A stretch of DNA of 40,051 nt from positions 1 to 40,051 of the forward strand of contig JAGGSF010000080.1 of the NCBI GenBank assembly GCA_021159235.1, given 5' to 3'. A program made the translations under genes and the position numbers. The stretch comes from Deltaproteobacteria bacterium. Its GTDB lineage: Bacteria > Campylobacterota_A > Desulfurellia > JAGGSF01. Positions 24,162 through 32,584 of this stretch are shown here, in pieces (positions within the stretch are counted from its first letter, which is position 1; each line of letters starts with the position of its first letter). Below the pieces are notes generated by a model. That model was not told the origin of the DNA. It ran no database searches and saw only the letters and a list, made by a program, of their open reading frames with translations.

Positions 24162-25378
24162 AGGTATACTATATCTTCCTTACGATACAACGATAAAAAT
24201 AACAAAAGATAATCACGAATGTGTCTGGTAATAAGAAAATTGTCCTTTATATGTTCTCTTCCGTTTTCCCCCAACTTTTTTGCATATTCGGGATCACTTA
24301 AGAGTTGTTTTATCCAGTAAGCTGTTCCTTCTATGGTATGGGTTAGTATGCCAGAATATCCATGTATAATCTGTAATGGTATGCCTCCCACAGCAGATGC
24401 AATTACCGGTTTTGCCTTCCATAAGGCCTCGGAAACGGTGAGTCCAAAGCCCTCGCGTAAGGATTTCTGAAGTATAATAGTTGAACCTCTTTGCAGGGCA
24501 TTTATCTCTAAATGAGAAGCGGGAGAAAGATGCAATACAAATATATCCTTGTCCTGTTTTGCTTCTTCCATTACCGCCTTAAGCACCTTTTTACCCTCCG
24601 GATCATCTGTTGCTCCACCTCCGGCTAAAACAAGCTGACAATCCATGTGTTTTTTTACAAGACGATAGGCCCTTATTACACCTACAGGATCTTTTAAATA
24701 ATCAAACCTTGAAATTTGGGTTATAACGGGCTTCTCTCTATCAATACCATATCCTTCAAAAACAGAGTCTATGAATTTTTCAGGTAAATCTCTATTTTTC
24801 TCACTCAAAGGATCTATGGAAGGAGAGATGAGAATCTGTTTAGTAGAGATATCTCGACCAAATGTAGGAGCGGAGAAGACAACGGTATCATATTTTTCAA
24901 TGTAGCTTTTCAGAAATGACCAAATACGCTTATTGGGATTGGAAAAGTCGATATGACATCGCCAGATCCAGTTCCTTCCTATTTTATTTCTTTTTTCAAT
25001 AAGTGCAGCAGGTTGAGGATCATGAACAAATATTATGTCACCGTAAAAGTCTATCTCCTCTGCATTTTTTTGGTTGACATCCAAAAAGTAATTTAGTTCA
25101 TCATCTGTAATTTCTACCCTTGCAGAGTGAAGGGCGTTGTGTATCTTTTTGCTTATCACAAAGAATTTTTCATCACCCTTTATAACGTCCCATCCTACAT
25201 TCACACCCAGCTCTTTTAAAAGTGGTATTATTCTGGTTAATATCTCTGCTACTCCACCACCCACAGCAGTAGAATTTATGTTCTGAATCGTTTTTCCAGA
25301 AATCCTATCCGCTAAAAGGTGCAACTCATCAATTATCTCATCTCCAACAATTTTTCTATATTCGCCTAACTTAATCAT
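24158..25378 (-). CDS. treT: Trehalose glycosyltransferring synthase (TreT-like GT4)
   Basis: GT4 enzyme that joins a nucleotide-diphospho-glucose to free glucose to give trehalose directly. The start is placed at 25378 (MIKLGEYRKIVGDEI), 2 bp after the preceding stop; a longer frame upstream lies within the neighbour. The 406-residue length fits TreT. Motifs are INSTAVGGGVAEIL (34-47), WRCHIDFSNPN, ITQISRFDYLKDPVGVI (donor-domain start) and the E-x7-E region REGFGLTVSEALWKAKPVIA. Its location between otsA and otsB supports a trehalose role. A trehalose-specific phosphorylase of the GT4 type is a possible alternative because the two families are similar. Confidence 0.85.
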   Translation of the reverse strand: MIKLGEYRKIVGDEIIDELHLLADRISGKTIQNINSTAVGGGVAEILTRIIPLLKELGVNVGWDVIKGDEKFFVISKKIHNALHSARVEITDDELNYFLDVNQKNAEEIDFYGDIIFVHDPQPAALIEKRNKIGRNWIWRCHIDFSNPNKRIWSFLKSYIEKYDTVVFSAPTFGRDISTKQILISPSIDPLSEKNRDLPEKFIDSVFEGYGIDREKPVITQISRFDYLKDPVGVIRAYRLVKKHMDCQLVLAGGGATDDPEGKKVLKAVMEEAKQDKDIFVLHLSPASHLEINALQRGSTIILQKSLREGFGLTVSEALWKAKPVIASAVGGIPLQIIHGYSGILTHTIEGTAYWIKQLLSDPEYAKKLGENGREHIKDNFLITRHIRDYLLLFLSLYRKEDIVYL

Positions 25379-25380
25379 TT

Positions 25381-26019
25381 TTAGTTTTCCTTGCAGATGA
25401 TAGAGATTATCTTTTCTCTCAATCCTTCCAGTGTGTATGTGTAAGGATCTAAATGGGAAATTTCTGCGGCGATTCTGTCTTTGCCTAAGTCTCTTAGCCA
25501 TCTGGAAAAGTCGTTGTCCACCTTTCCCAACCTTATCCGGGCCTCAAAGATGTGAAAGTAAAGAGAACTCTTTGATATCTTCCTCAAGATTTCTTTAAAC
25601 TCTTTTAGGTTATGAGCAATATAAGGTGTGGGTAAGATAAATGTTTTGCAAGCCATGAAGTGAAATTCACTGCCTTCGGTACAATTTCTAACCGGTCTGT
25701 TTTTGTCTATGTGCTCTTCTAAGATTTCAATGAACCTATTTCTCAACTCTCTTATGCTTGGAAAGTCGACTATATCTACACTGCCGATTTCTTCTCCCAG
25801 GGTTTTTTCCTCCAGTACATCGCTGATCCAGTAGGCAAAATCATTGGCTGGTTCCGGTAGTAGATAATGGTGCTGTTCCAGGAACTTATGGGTGTGATAA
25901 AAGATGGAGGAATCAGGGACAACCTTTATTCCCTCCAGAAGTTCTATCACATTTTTAGATTTCTTGTTTAAAATTTCTACCAGGTTAAATTGGGTATGAA
26001 AGTAAAATGGTTCAGCCAT
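25381..26019 (-). CDS. DUF5752-like protein of unknown function in the trehalose operon
   Basis: A 212-residue soluble protein. The start is placed at 26019 (MAEPFYFHTQFNLVEIL), overlapping nothing but only 1 bp after the otsA stop, with GGAAG 9 nt upstream. It appears to match DUF5752, an uncharacterised family I associate with trehalose and sugar-nucleotide gene neighbourhoods. Visible features are an aromatic N-terminal FYFHTQF, the SSIFYHTHKFLEQHHYLLPEPANDFAYW region (around 48-75) dense in His and aromatics, KTFILPTPYIAHNL, SSLYFHIFEARIRL and a helical C-terminus. No catalytic motif is known to me. Tight packing between otsA and treT suggests it acts with them, perhaps as a partner or regulator. 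Confidence 0.6.
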   Translation of the reverse strand: MAEPFYFHTQFNLVEILNKKSKNVIELLEGIKVVPDSSIFYHTHKFLEQHHYLLPEPANDFAYWISDVLEEKTLGEEIGSVDIVDFPSIRELRNRFIEILEEHIDKNRPVRNCTEGSEFHFMACKTFILPTPYIAHNLKEFKEILRKISKSSLYFHIFEARIRLGKVDNDFSRWLRDLGKDRIAAEISHLDPYTYTLEGLREKIISIICKEN

Positions 26020-26020
26020 T

Positions 26021-27538
26021 TCAAATTTCTTCCAGACCAAGTTTAAAAATCTCGGATAAAATCTTAGCCGTCCAGCGATAGATGTTGTTTTCTTTTACAA
26101 TTTCTCTCATTCTCTGCATCCTCTTTTCCTTTTCCTCTTGGTCCATCTCCAGCGCCTTCTTTATCGTGTCTGCAAACTGGTCTGTGGCGAAAGGATTTAT
26201 AAGCAATGCTGTCTCAAGTTCTCGAGCAGAACCCGTAAATCTACTCAAAATTAAAACACCATCATTATCCCATCTGGATGCGACAAACTCCTTGGCAACG
26301 AGATTCATCCCGTCATGAAGGGAACTGACAATGCATACATCCGCCAAGCGATAGTAGTTTATCAGGTCTTGTTGACAGAAATGAGTCTTACGCAATATGA
26401 TAGGTTGCCAATCTTTGAACTGGTATTTTTCGTTGATTTCAACCATCAGGTGATATACCTCGTCATTATAGTTCTTGTACTGTTGAAGATGAATGCGAGA
26501 AAGGGGGCCTAATTGAAGAAAGGTGAAGCGACCGAGATACTGGGGATATTTTTCAAAAAATCTATCAATTGCCCTAAATCGTTCCAAGATACCCTTTGTA
26601 TAATCAATCCTATCTACACCTATACCTATAAACCTGTTCTTTAATCTGTAATCCCTTTTTATTCTTTTGATATTTTCCTCAACCTCTGGCTTTTTTGACA
26701 TATTTTCTATTCTTTCAAAATCCACACCTATGGGGAATGGTCTGATCAGTGTTTCCTTCTCACGATGAGTTACAGAAGATCTTTCCCGATCTACCTTTGC
26801 TTCAATGAAATGATCTACTGTATCTAAAAAATTTTGACAGTGATAGCGAATATGAAAACCTAACAGATCGTTTCCTAAAAGACCTTCTAATATTTCATTA
26901 CCCCAGGGACATATTCTGAATGTCTCTTCATTGGGCCAGGGAATATGCCAGAACTGAGCAACTGTAATATCCGGCCTTCTGTCTTTGAGAATTTTAGAAA
27001 GCAGGGCGAAATGATAATCCTGGATAAAAACAAAACCCTCATCTTCTCCCATCTCCTCCAGTACAATTTCGGCGAATTTTTCATTTACCTTCCGGTACAT
27101 ATCCCAGTCCGATTTTCTAAAAACAGGCATGGTGTAGGCATTGTGACAGAGTGGCCATAATCCTTCATTGGCAAATCCAAAATAATATCCATTTACTTCC
27201 TCTTTATTCAACCAGACCCTTCTCAGTGTATAACTGGGATTTTCTGGGGGAACCTGAATGTGGTCGTTTGAATCCACAACATCTTTGTCTGCTTCACCGG
27301 AGCCGTGGGCAACCCATGTTCCTCCACAGATCTGCATTACGGTGTTTAATGCCAGTGCCATGCCACTGACAGGCATAACGCACCTGATTTCATCTTCAAA
27401 GAATCTGTGAAGGTAGGGTTCTCTGTTGGATACAATTATAAACCTATATGATCCTATCTTTGTTTTGACTACTTCTCTTAACTTATCTTTATCCCATACC
27501 ACTTTTATTATTCTATTTGCTTTCTGGATAACTGTCAA
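26021..27538 (-). CDS. otsA: Alpha,alpha-trehalose-phosphate synthase (GT20)
   Basis: Transfers glucose from a nucleotide sugar to glucose 6-phosphate. The 505-residue protein has the GT20 N-terminal IIVSNREPY (34-42), PVSGMALALN, FIQDYHFALL, QFWHIPWPNEETFRICPWG and LLGNDLLGFHIRYHC. The donor-domain GVDRIDYTKGILERF and CIVSSLHDGMNLVAKEFVA also fit. The apparent start is a TTG 1 bp after the thrC stop; a GTG 12 codons later is the alternative, and no strong Shine-Dalgarno distinguishes them. The acceptor loop IPWPNEETFR differs from the classic HIPFPxxEIFR wording, which also occurs in glucosylglycerol-phosphate synthases, so that product cannot be fully excluded. Confidence 0.88.
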   Translation of the reverse strand: MTVIQKANRIIKVVWDKDKLREVVKTKIGSYRFIIVSNREPYLHRFFEDEIRCVMPVSGMALALNTVMQICGGTWVAHGSGEADKDVVDSNDHIQVPPENPSYTLRRVWLNKEEVNGYYFGFANEGLWPLCHNAYTMPVFRKSDWDMYRKVNEKFAEIVLEEMGEDEGFVFIQDYHFALLSKILKDRRPDITVAQFWHIPWPNEETFRICPWGNEILEGLLGNDLLGFHIRYHCQNFLDTVDHFIEAKVDRERSSVTHREKETLIRPFPIGVDFERIENMSKKPEVEENIKRIKRDYRLKNRFIGIGVDRIDYTKGILERFRAIDRFFEKYPQYLGRFTFLQLGPLSRIHLQQYKNYNDEVYHLMVEINEKYQFKDWQPIILRKTHFCQQDLINYYRLADVCIVSSLHDGMNLVAKEFVASRWDNDGVLILSRFTGSARELETALLINPFATDQFADTIKKALEMDQEEKEKRMQRMREIVKENNIYRWTAKILSEIFKLGLEEI

Positions 27539-27539
27539 T

Positions 27540-28913
27540 CTATCTCAGTGCATGTTGTTCGATAAATGTTTTCACTTTCTTAATGGAAGCATCGATAACG
27601 GTAAATCTCTCTTTCTTTTTCTCTATATCTTGTAGAGAAGGTGGTATGGGTGGAAACATACCTATACTTTCTTTTACAGGTTTTTGAAATTTTGCAGGAT
27701 GGGCGGTAGCTAAACAGATTAGTGGTTTTTCCTTATCTCTAAGTTTTCTTCCCACCCTCACTCCAACTGCAGTATGAGGATCGAGAATGTATCCCGTTTC
27801 TCTGTAAAAGTCTCTTATCTCTTCTATTGTTTCAGTTTCTGAAGCCTTTGCAGAGAGGAAATCTACTTGAACTGTTTGTAACCTCTGTTTGTCTATCTTT
27901 ATCTCTCCATATTTAGAAAATGTGTCCATCAGTTGTCTTACTTTTTCACCGTCTTCATCAAACAGGTAATACAGGTAACGCTCAAAATTGCTGGCTATCT
28001 GTATATCCATGGAGGGGCTTATGGTATTTACAACCTTGCCCTTTTTGTAGATGCCCGTGTTTACGAATTTTGACAGTATATCATTTTCATTCGTAGCGAG
28101 GATGAGTTTGTCTATATTGAGCCCCATTCTTTTGGCTATAAAACCAGCAAAGATATTACCGAAATTGCCCGTGGGAACACTGAAGTAAACAGAACCTTCA
28201 GTGGAAATCTGAAAATAGGCGTAAAAATAGTAGATGATTTGAGCTAAAATGCGCGTCCAGTTTATGGAATTTACTGCTCCCAACATGTATTTTTTCTTAA
28301 ACTCACTGTCGGAGAATATCTTTTTTACAATGTACTGGCAGTCATCAAATGAACCCTTTATAGCAATACAGAATACATTTTTGTCTTTTACCGTAGTCAT
28401 CTGTTTTTGCTGGATGGGACTGACCTTTCCATAGGGGTAAAGGATGAATATATTCATATTCTTCTTACCCTTAATTCCTTCTATGGCTGCACTGCCTGTA
28501 TCACCGGATGTAGCTCCCAGTATATTCATCTTTTTCCCCTCTTCCTGCAAAATGTATTCAAATAGATTACCCAGAAATTGGAGGGCGATATCTTTAAAAG
28601 CAAGTGTTGGTCCATGGAATAGTTCTGCAATATATATACCGGCTTTTTTTACCACCGGCACAATCTTCTCCGTATCAAAAGAAGAATAACTCTTCTGAAT
28701 AAGTCTCCATAGTGTGTTTTCCTCTATCTCATCGCCGATATACATCTTCATTAGATAAAGTGCCAGCTCTTTAAAATTGAGCGAAGAAAGGTTCTCTTCA
28801 ACAACGGGGATATACTGAGGAACGAGTAAACCACCATCATCAGCAAGCCCCATCTTCACTGCTTGTATGAATGAGATATTCTTTACTTTGCTCCTTGTGC
28901 TTTTGTAAAGCAT
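27540..28913 (-). CDS. thrC: Threonine synthase
   Basis: PLP enzyme converting O-phosphohomoserine to threonine. The 457-residue protein has the long-form N-terminal domain (MLYKSTRSKVKNISFIQAV) and the cofactor-lysine motif HGPTLAFKDIALQF with Lys107. GATSGDTGSAAIEGIKG is the phosphate-binding site, and ILYPYGKVSPIQQKQMTT and GNFGNIFAGFIAKRMGL complete the fold. Its ATG has no Shine-Dalgarno but sits 5 nt after a -10 hexamer, a leaderless geometry. otsA follows by 1 bp, so threonine synthesis and trehalose synthesis appear to share a transcript, a pairing I do not recognise as standard. Confidence 0.94.
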   Translation of the reverse strand: MLYKSTRSKVKNISFIQAVKMGLADDGGLLVPQYIPVVEENLSSLNFKELALYLMKMYIGDEIEENTLWRLIQKSYSSFDTEKIVPVVKKAGIYIAELFHGPTLAFKDIALQFLGNLFEYILQEEGKKMNILGATSGDTGSAAIEGIKGKKNMNIFILYPYGKVSPIQQKQMTTVKDKNVFCIAIKGSFDDCQYIVKKIFSDSEFKKKYMLGAVNSINWTRILAQIIYYFYAYFQISTEGSVYFSVPTGNFGNIFAGFIAKRMGLNIDKLILATNENDILSKFVNTGIYKKGKVVNTISPSMDIQIASNFERYLYYLFDEDGEKVRQLMDTFSKYGEIKIDKQRLQTVQVDFLSAKASETETIEEIRDFYRETGYILDPHTAVGVRVGRKLRDKEKPLICLATAHPAKFQKPVKESIGMFPPIPPSLQDIEKKKERFTVIDASIKKVKTFIEQHALR

Positions 28914-28918
28914 ACTAT

Positions 28919-28947
28919 AAATTAGTGGGAACGTAGTTTAAAGTCAA
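28919..28947 (-). promoter_or_regulatory. thrC-trehalose operon promoter, leaderless geometry
   Basis: On the minus strand TTGACT (28942-28947) and TAATTT (28919-28924) are 17 bp apart, and only 5 nt separate the -10 from the ATG. It lies back to back with the tRNA-Leu/metK promoter, the two -35 boxes being 8 bp apart. Confidence 0.5.
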
Positions 28948-28955
28948 TCTATTCA

Positions 28956-28984
28956 TTGACAAAAATACTGAATATGGATAGATT
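28956..28984 (+). promoter_or_regulatory. Promoter of tRNA-Leu-metK-ahcY
   Basis: TTGACA (28956-28961) and TAGATT (28979-28984) are 17 bp apart. The -10 ends 9 nt before the tRNA-Leu 5' end, a normal spacing for a tRNA promoter. Confidence 0.6.
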
Positions 28985-28993
28985 AATTGAAAG

Positions 28994-29079
28994 GCCGAAG
29001 TGGCGGAATTGGTAGACGCGCTAGATTCAGGATCTAGTGGAGGTTTTTCTCCGTACGGGTTCGAGTCCCGTCTTCGGCA
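28994..29079 (+). tRNA. tRNA-Leu (anticodon CAG)
   Basis: Class II tRNA with acceptor GCCGAAG/CTTCGGC, discriminator A, D arm TGGCGGAATTGGTAGACGC, anticodon loop TTCAGGA, a long variable arm and T loop GTTCGAGT. It reads CUG. CCA is not encoded. No strong terminator separates it from metK 30 nt downstream. Confidence 0.95.
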
Positions 29080-29109
29080 TTTATTTTTATCAGGCAAGAG
29101 GAGAAAAGG

Positions 29110-30267
29110 ATGAAAGAGAGCTTCTTATTTACTTCAGAATCTGTGTGTGAAGGTCATCCAGATAAAGTGGCAGATCAAATCTCTGATGCAATCTTAGACG
29201 CCATAATAAAGGATGATAAAAACTGTCGTGTGGCCTGTGAGACGCTGCTTACCAGGGGTATAGTATTTGTGGCGGGAGAAATTACAACTACCGCTTATGC
29301 TGATATTCCTGAGATTGTTCGAGAGGTGGCAGAAGATGTCGGATATACGGATGCCTCTTATGGATTTGACTATCATTCCTGTGGCATAATAACATCCATT
29401 CACACTCAATCACCGGACATTGCAATGGGAGTAAATAAAGGCCACGGTGTTCTGGGTGCTGGAGACCAGGGAATGATGTTTGGCTATGCTACCGATGAAA
29501 CCCCCGAATACATGCCTGCAACCATTGCTTATGCTCATAAAATTGCTAAAAGACTGGCGGAAGTGAGAAAAAAGGGTATACTTCCTTACCTGCGTCCGGA
29601 TGGTAAATGCCAGGTATCTATCCGCTATTTAAATCATAAACCAGAAAAGGTGACAGCGGTGGTTGTTTCTGCTCAACATAGCCCGAAGATAGAAATGGAG
29701 AAATTGCGCAAGGATATTCTGGAATATGTAATAGAGTATATTATTCCCAAGGACAGGTGGGATGAAAATATAAAGATCTACATAAACCCCACCGGCAGAT
29801 TTGTAGTGGGAGGACCGCAGGCAGATACCGGTCTTACAGGCAGGAAGATTATTGTAGATACATATGGTGGTGTGGGTTCCCACGGTGGAGGATGCTTCTC
29901 TGGAAAAGACCCCACGAAGGTTGATAGATGTGGATCATATATGGCACGCTATGTGGCAAAAAACATTGTTGCTGCAGGATTGGCAAAGAGTTGTGAGGTG
30001 CAAATTGCCTATGCCATTGGTGTGGCGGAACCCGTTTCTCTCATGCTGCATACCTATGGAACGGGCATCATGCCTAAGGAAGAGATAAGAAAGTTGATTC
30101 TATCTACTTACGATTTAACGCCTGCCGGTATTATAAAAAAACTGGATCTTTTAAGACCCATATACAGGAAAACTGCTGTTTATGGCCATTTCGGTAGAGA
30201 TGATGAGGATTTTACATGGGAAAAAACAGATACAGCAGAAATTTTGAGGAAAAAGGCAGGGATATGA
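29110..30267 (+). CDS. metK: S-adenosylmethionine synthetase
   Basis: Makes SAM from methionine and ATP. The 385-residue protein carries [20 protein letters not shown] (first 20 of the ATP/Mg site, 9-28) and the hexapeptide-type [33 protein letters not shown] (P-loop-like segment) and the terminal [16 protein letters not shown] also fit. AGGAG lies 8 nt before the ATG. It is followed with overlap by ahcY, so the SAM cycle enzymes are co-expressed, and is probably cotranscribed with the tRNA-Leu upstream. No SAM riboswitch is seen before it. Confidence 0.97.
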   Translation: MKESFLFTSESVCEGHPDKVADQISDAILDAIIKDDKNCRVACETLLTRGIVFVAGEITTTAYADIPEIVREVAEDVGYTDASYGFDYHSCGIITSIHTQSPDIAMGVNKGHGVLGAGDQGMMFGYATDETPEYMPATIAYAHKIAKRLAEVRKKGILPYLRPDGKCQVSIRYLNHKPEKVTAVVVSAQHSPKIEMEKLRKDILEYVIEYIIPKDRWDENIKIYINPTGRFVVGGPQADTGLTGRKIIVDTYGGVGSHGGGCFSGKDPTKVDRCGSYMARYVAKNIVAAGLAKSCEVQIAYAIGVAEPVSLMLHTYGTGIMPKEEIRKLILSTYDLTPAGIIKKLDLLRPIYRKTAVYGHFGRDDEDFTWEKTDTAEILRKKAGI

Positions 30268-30269
30268 TA

Positions 30270-31523
30270 ATGGATTATCACATAGCGGACTTGAGCTTAT
30301 CCTCTTCAGGTGAGAGAAGGATAGAATGGGCAGAAAAAGAAATGGGGGTGTTGAGATTAATAAAAGAGCGCTTTCAGAAGGAAAAACCACTATCTGGTTT
30401 GCGTATTTCAGCCTGCCTGCATGTAACTACCGAGACGGCAAATCTGGCTCTTACCCTGAAGGCTGGAGGGGCAGAGGTTTACCTGTGTGCTTCTAACCCG
30501 CTTTCCACCCAGGATGATATAACAGCGGCTTTAGTAAAGAATGGAGTTGCTGTTTTTGCCATAAGAGGGGAAGATAGAGATACATATTACAATCATATAA
30601 ACGAAGTTCTGGACAGAAAGCCACATATTACAATGGATGATGGGGCAGATCTTACCTCTGTCATCCACAGGGAAAGAAAAGATCTGGCAGGTAACATCCT
30701 GGGTGGTTCAGAAGAAACAACAACGGGAGTTATTAGATTAAGAAGTTTGGAGAAAAAGGGCCTGCTTTTATTTCCTCTGATAGCAGTAAATGACGCTAAT
30801 ACAAAACATCTTTTTGACAACCGCTATGGCACAGGACAAAGTGCAATAGATGGTATTATCAGGGCAACAAACAGATTGATTGCAGGTTCCACCTTTGTTG
30901 TGTGCGGATATGGTTGGTGTGGCAAAGGAATTGCCAAAAGAGCGCAAGGGTTGGGAGCAAATGTTATTGTTACTGAAGTAAATGCATTGAATGCATTAGA
31001 AGCAGTGATGGATGGTTTCAGGGTTATGCCCATCGCGGAGGCAGCTAAAATCGGTGATTTCTTCTGCACTGCAACGGGGAATACCAATGTGATTACTAAG
31101 GAACACTTTGAATTGATGAAAGATGGGGCAATTTTAGCCAATGCGGGACACTTTGATGTGGAAATAGATGTGCGAGGATTGAAGGAGAAAGCGATAGGAT
31201 TTAGAAAGATTAGAAAATCTGTTGATGAGTATACATTACCATCCGGCAGGAAGATATACCTCTTAAGTGAAGGAAGATTGGTGAATTTAGCTGCGGCTGA
31301 GGGACATCCATCCGCCGTTATGGATATGAGTTTTTCTAACCAAGCTCTATGTGCAGAGTTTTTAGCAAAATCAGGTGAAAAGCTGGAAAAGAAGGTATAT
31401 CCTGTTCCTTTCGATATTGATAAAAAGGTAGCACAACTAAAACTGGATGCAATGAATGTTTCTTATGACAGTTTAACGGAGGAGCAGGAAAAATACCTCT
31501 CCTCCTGGGAAATGGGAACTTAG
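30270..31523 (+). CDS. ahcY: S-adenosylhomocysteine hydrolase
   Basis: NAD-dependent hydrolysis of SAH to homocysteine and adenosine. The start is placed at 30270 ([11 protein letters not shown]), with AGGG 8 nt upstream; the ATG at 30264 overlapping the metK stop is a close alternative. The 417-residue protein shows [32 protein letters not shown], the catalytic segment [19 protein letters not shown] (as [13 protein letters not shown] then RYGTGQS), the NAD loop [16 protein letters not shown] and the C-terminal [20 protein letters not shown]. It lacks the insertion present in some longer bacterial homologues. Product homocysteine rejoins the pool made by the DUF39 system. The 3' end overlaps the convergent small membrane gene by 4 bp. 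Confidence 0.95.
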   Translation: MDYHIADLSLSSSGERRIEWAEKEMGVLRLIKERFQKEKPLSGLRISACLHVTTETANLALTLKAGGAEVYLCASNPLSTQDDITAALVKNGVAVFAIRGEDRDTYYNHINEVLDRKPHITMDDGADLTSVIHRERKDLAGNILGGSEETTTGVIRLRSLEKKGLLLFPLIAVNDANTKHLFDNRYGTGQSAIDGIIRATNRLIAGSTFVVCGYGWCGKGIAKRAQGLGANVIVTEVNALNALEAVMDGFRVMPIAEAAKIGDFFCTATGNTNVITKEHFELMKDGAILANAGHFDVEIDVRGLKEKAIGFRKIRKSVDEYTLPSGRKIYLLSEGRLVNLAAAEGHPSAVMDMSFSNQALCAEFLAKSGEKLEKKVYPVPFDIDKKVAQLKLDAMNVSYDSLTEEQEKYLSSWEMGT

Positions 31524-31867
31524 GATTTTTTGGGAAGCAGGGCTACAATGATTAGTCCCACTATCTGGAGCCAGAATCCTGCTCCCAGCCACATCCAGAA
31601 GTTTCTCTTCTTCAGCAGTGCCACTATCCCACAGATTACTCCAAATATTATTCCCCAGACCAGAACGCCCATACCGAGATTGGATGATTGAAACAGAGAA
31701 CTCTGGGGTACGGTTATACCCAACTCTCCATGAAGAACATGGGCAATCTCTTCACCACCTGTCATAATAAGGATGAAGGCGATCATAAGTCCTAATATGA
31801 ACAAGCACACTCCCCATACTGTATAATGACGCTTCCAGTTAACCGTATCTTCCTTTACCGCTTCCAT
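31520..31867 (-). CDS. Small three-helix membrane protein, unknown function
   Basis: A 115-residue inner-membrane protein preceded by a clean AAGGAGG site 4 nt from the ATG, so it is a real gene. It has about three hydrophobic helices (roughly 20-37, 67-85 and 91-110), with a short soluble loop (about 38-66, [14 protein letters not shown]) and a basic C-terminus LLPKKS. I do not recognise the family. It is monocistronic and convergent with ahcY, overlapping its stop by 4 bp. Confidence 0.75.
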   Translation of the reverse strand: MEAVKEDTVNWKRHYTVWGVCLFILGLMIAFILIMTGGEEIAHVLHGELGITVPQSSLFQSSNLGMGVLVWGIIFGVICGIVALLKKRNFWMWLGAGFWLQIVGLIIVALLPKKS

Positions 31868-31962
31868 GGCCCCTCCTTATATAAGATTACTTGGTTTCAA
31901 TTATATAATGAAAGTTTTTTTAAAGCAAGTTGTTAATGGTTGACAAATGTTCTGAGGTTTGC

Positions 31963-31990
31963 TTGACAAACAAATTTGCTTGAATATATT
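31963..31990 (+). promoter_or_regulatory. Promoter of the tRNA-Gly-Cys-Leu cluster
   Basis: Perfect TTGACA (31963-31968) and TATATT (31985-31990) are 16 bp apart, the -10 ending 11 nt before tRNA-Gly. A second TTGACA (31940-31945) lies 23 bp upstream but has no matching -10. Confidence 0.65.
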
Positions 31991-32001
31991 AAGAATGCAA
32001 T

Positions 32002-32074
<73 letters not shown>

Positions 32075-32079
32075 CTATT

Positions 32080-32150
32080 GGCGGCGTAGCCAAGTGGTAA
32101 GGCACGGGTCTGCAAAACCCTGATCCCCGGTTCGAATCCGGGCGCCGCCT
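32080..32150 (+). tRNA. tRNA-Cys (anticodon GCA)
   Basis: Cloverleaf with acceptor GGCGGCG/CGCCGCC, discriminator T, anticodon loop CTGCAAA and T loop GTTCGAAT. The genomic sequence after the discriminator is CCT, so CCA must be added. Starts 5 nt after tRNA-Gly. Confidence 0.95.
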
Positions 32151-32161
32151 CCTGTAGAAAG

Positions 32162-32249
32162 GCCGGGGTGGCGGAACTGGTAGACGCAAGGGACTTAAAA
32201 TCCCTTGAGACTTTGTCTCGTGCGGGTTCAAGTCCCGCTCCCGGCACCA
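32162..32249 (+). tRNA. tRNA-Leu (anticodon TAA) with encoded CCA
   Basis: Class II tRNA with acceptor GCCGGGG pairing TCCCGGC (one G-U), discriminator A and an encoded CCA at 32247-32249. The anticodon loop is CTTAAAA, reading UUA and UUG, with a long variable arm. It is the only one of the six tRNA genes here with a genomic CCA. Confidence 0.95.
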
Positions 32250-32274
32250 GCATTCCCTGGTATTTGTCATTATA

Positions 32275-32302
32275 TTGCTTTTTTTCGCACTTTGTGTATA
32301 CT
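32275..32302 (+). promoter_or_regulatory. Promoter of the glutaredoxin-paaK-ACT unit
   Basis: TTGCTT (32275-32280) and TATACT (32297-32302) are 16 bp apart. The leader of about 33 nt carries TGGAGG 7 nt before the ATG at 32342. Confidence 0.5.
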
Positions 32303-32341
32303 TATGCGTGCGTGTTTAAGAGGTGAAATGGAGGTTTTGAA

Positions 32342-32584
32342 ATGAGGGTGGTAGTATTTACAGGTCCTGGATGCCCATGGTGTAAGAAGGTGAAAGATTA
32401 TCTAAAGAGAAACCACATTTCTTTTAAAGAAGTAGATGTGTCGAGAAACGCAAGTGCACAGAGAGATATAATAAGAATGACAGGACAGATGGGTGTTCCT
32501 GTAGTTCTAATCGGCTCAAGAGCTGTGGTAGGTTTTAATAAGAGTAAAATTGATAAACTATTAGGGTTGAGGAAACAGGCATGA
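32342..32584 (+). CDS. Glutaredoxin-like thiol-disulfide protein
   Basis: An 80-residue thioredoxin-fold protein of the glutaredoxin/NrdH-like group. The redox motif is CPWC (Cys11 and Cys14), followed by the cis-Pro loop [20 protein letters not shown], close to small YruB-type glutaredoxins of anaerobes. The ATG has a TGGAGG site. It overlaps paaK by 4 bp (ATGA). Reduction partner unknown; a link to the downstream ligase is positional only. Confidence 0.88.
   Translation: MRVVVFTGPGCPWCKKVKDYLKRNHISFKEVDVSRNASAQRDIIRMTGQMGVPVVLIGSRAVVGFNKSKIDKLLGLRKQA

Noticed and set aside
28915-29097. 60-codon minus-strand frame over the tRNA-Leu gene
   Set aside because: It is the complement of tRNA-Leu and the thrC/metK promoters; no ribosome binding site or coding character.
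29080-29109. SAM riboswitch upstream of metK
   Set aside because: Only 30 nt separate the tRNA-Leu and metK, too short for any known SAM riboswitch.
31940-31968. Second TTGACA upstream of the tRNA-Gly promoter as another promoter
   Set aside because: No acceptable -10 lies 16-18 bp downstream of 31940-31945.
32243-32262. ACCAG...CTGGT hairpin after tRNA-Leu(TAA) as a terminator
   Set aside because: The stem is only 5 bp, overlaps the tRNA 3' end and lacks a directly adjacent T tract.
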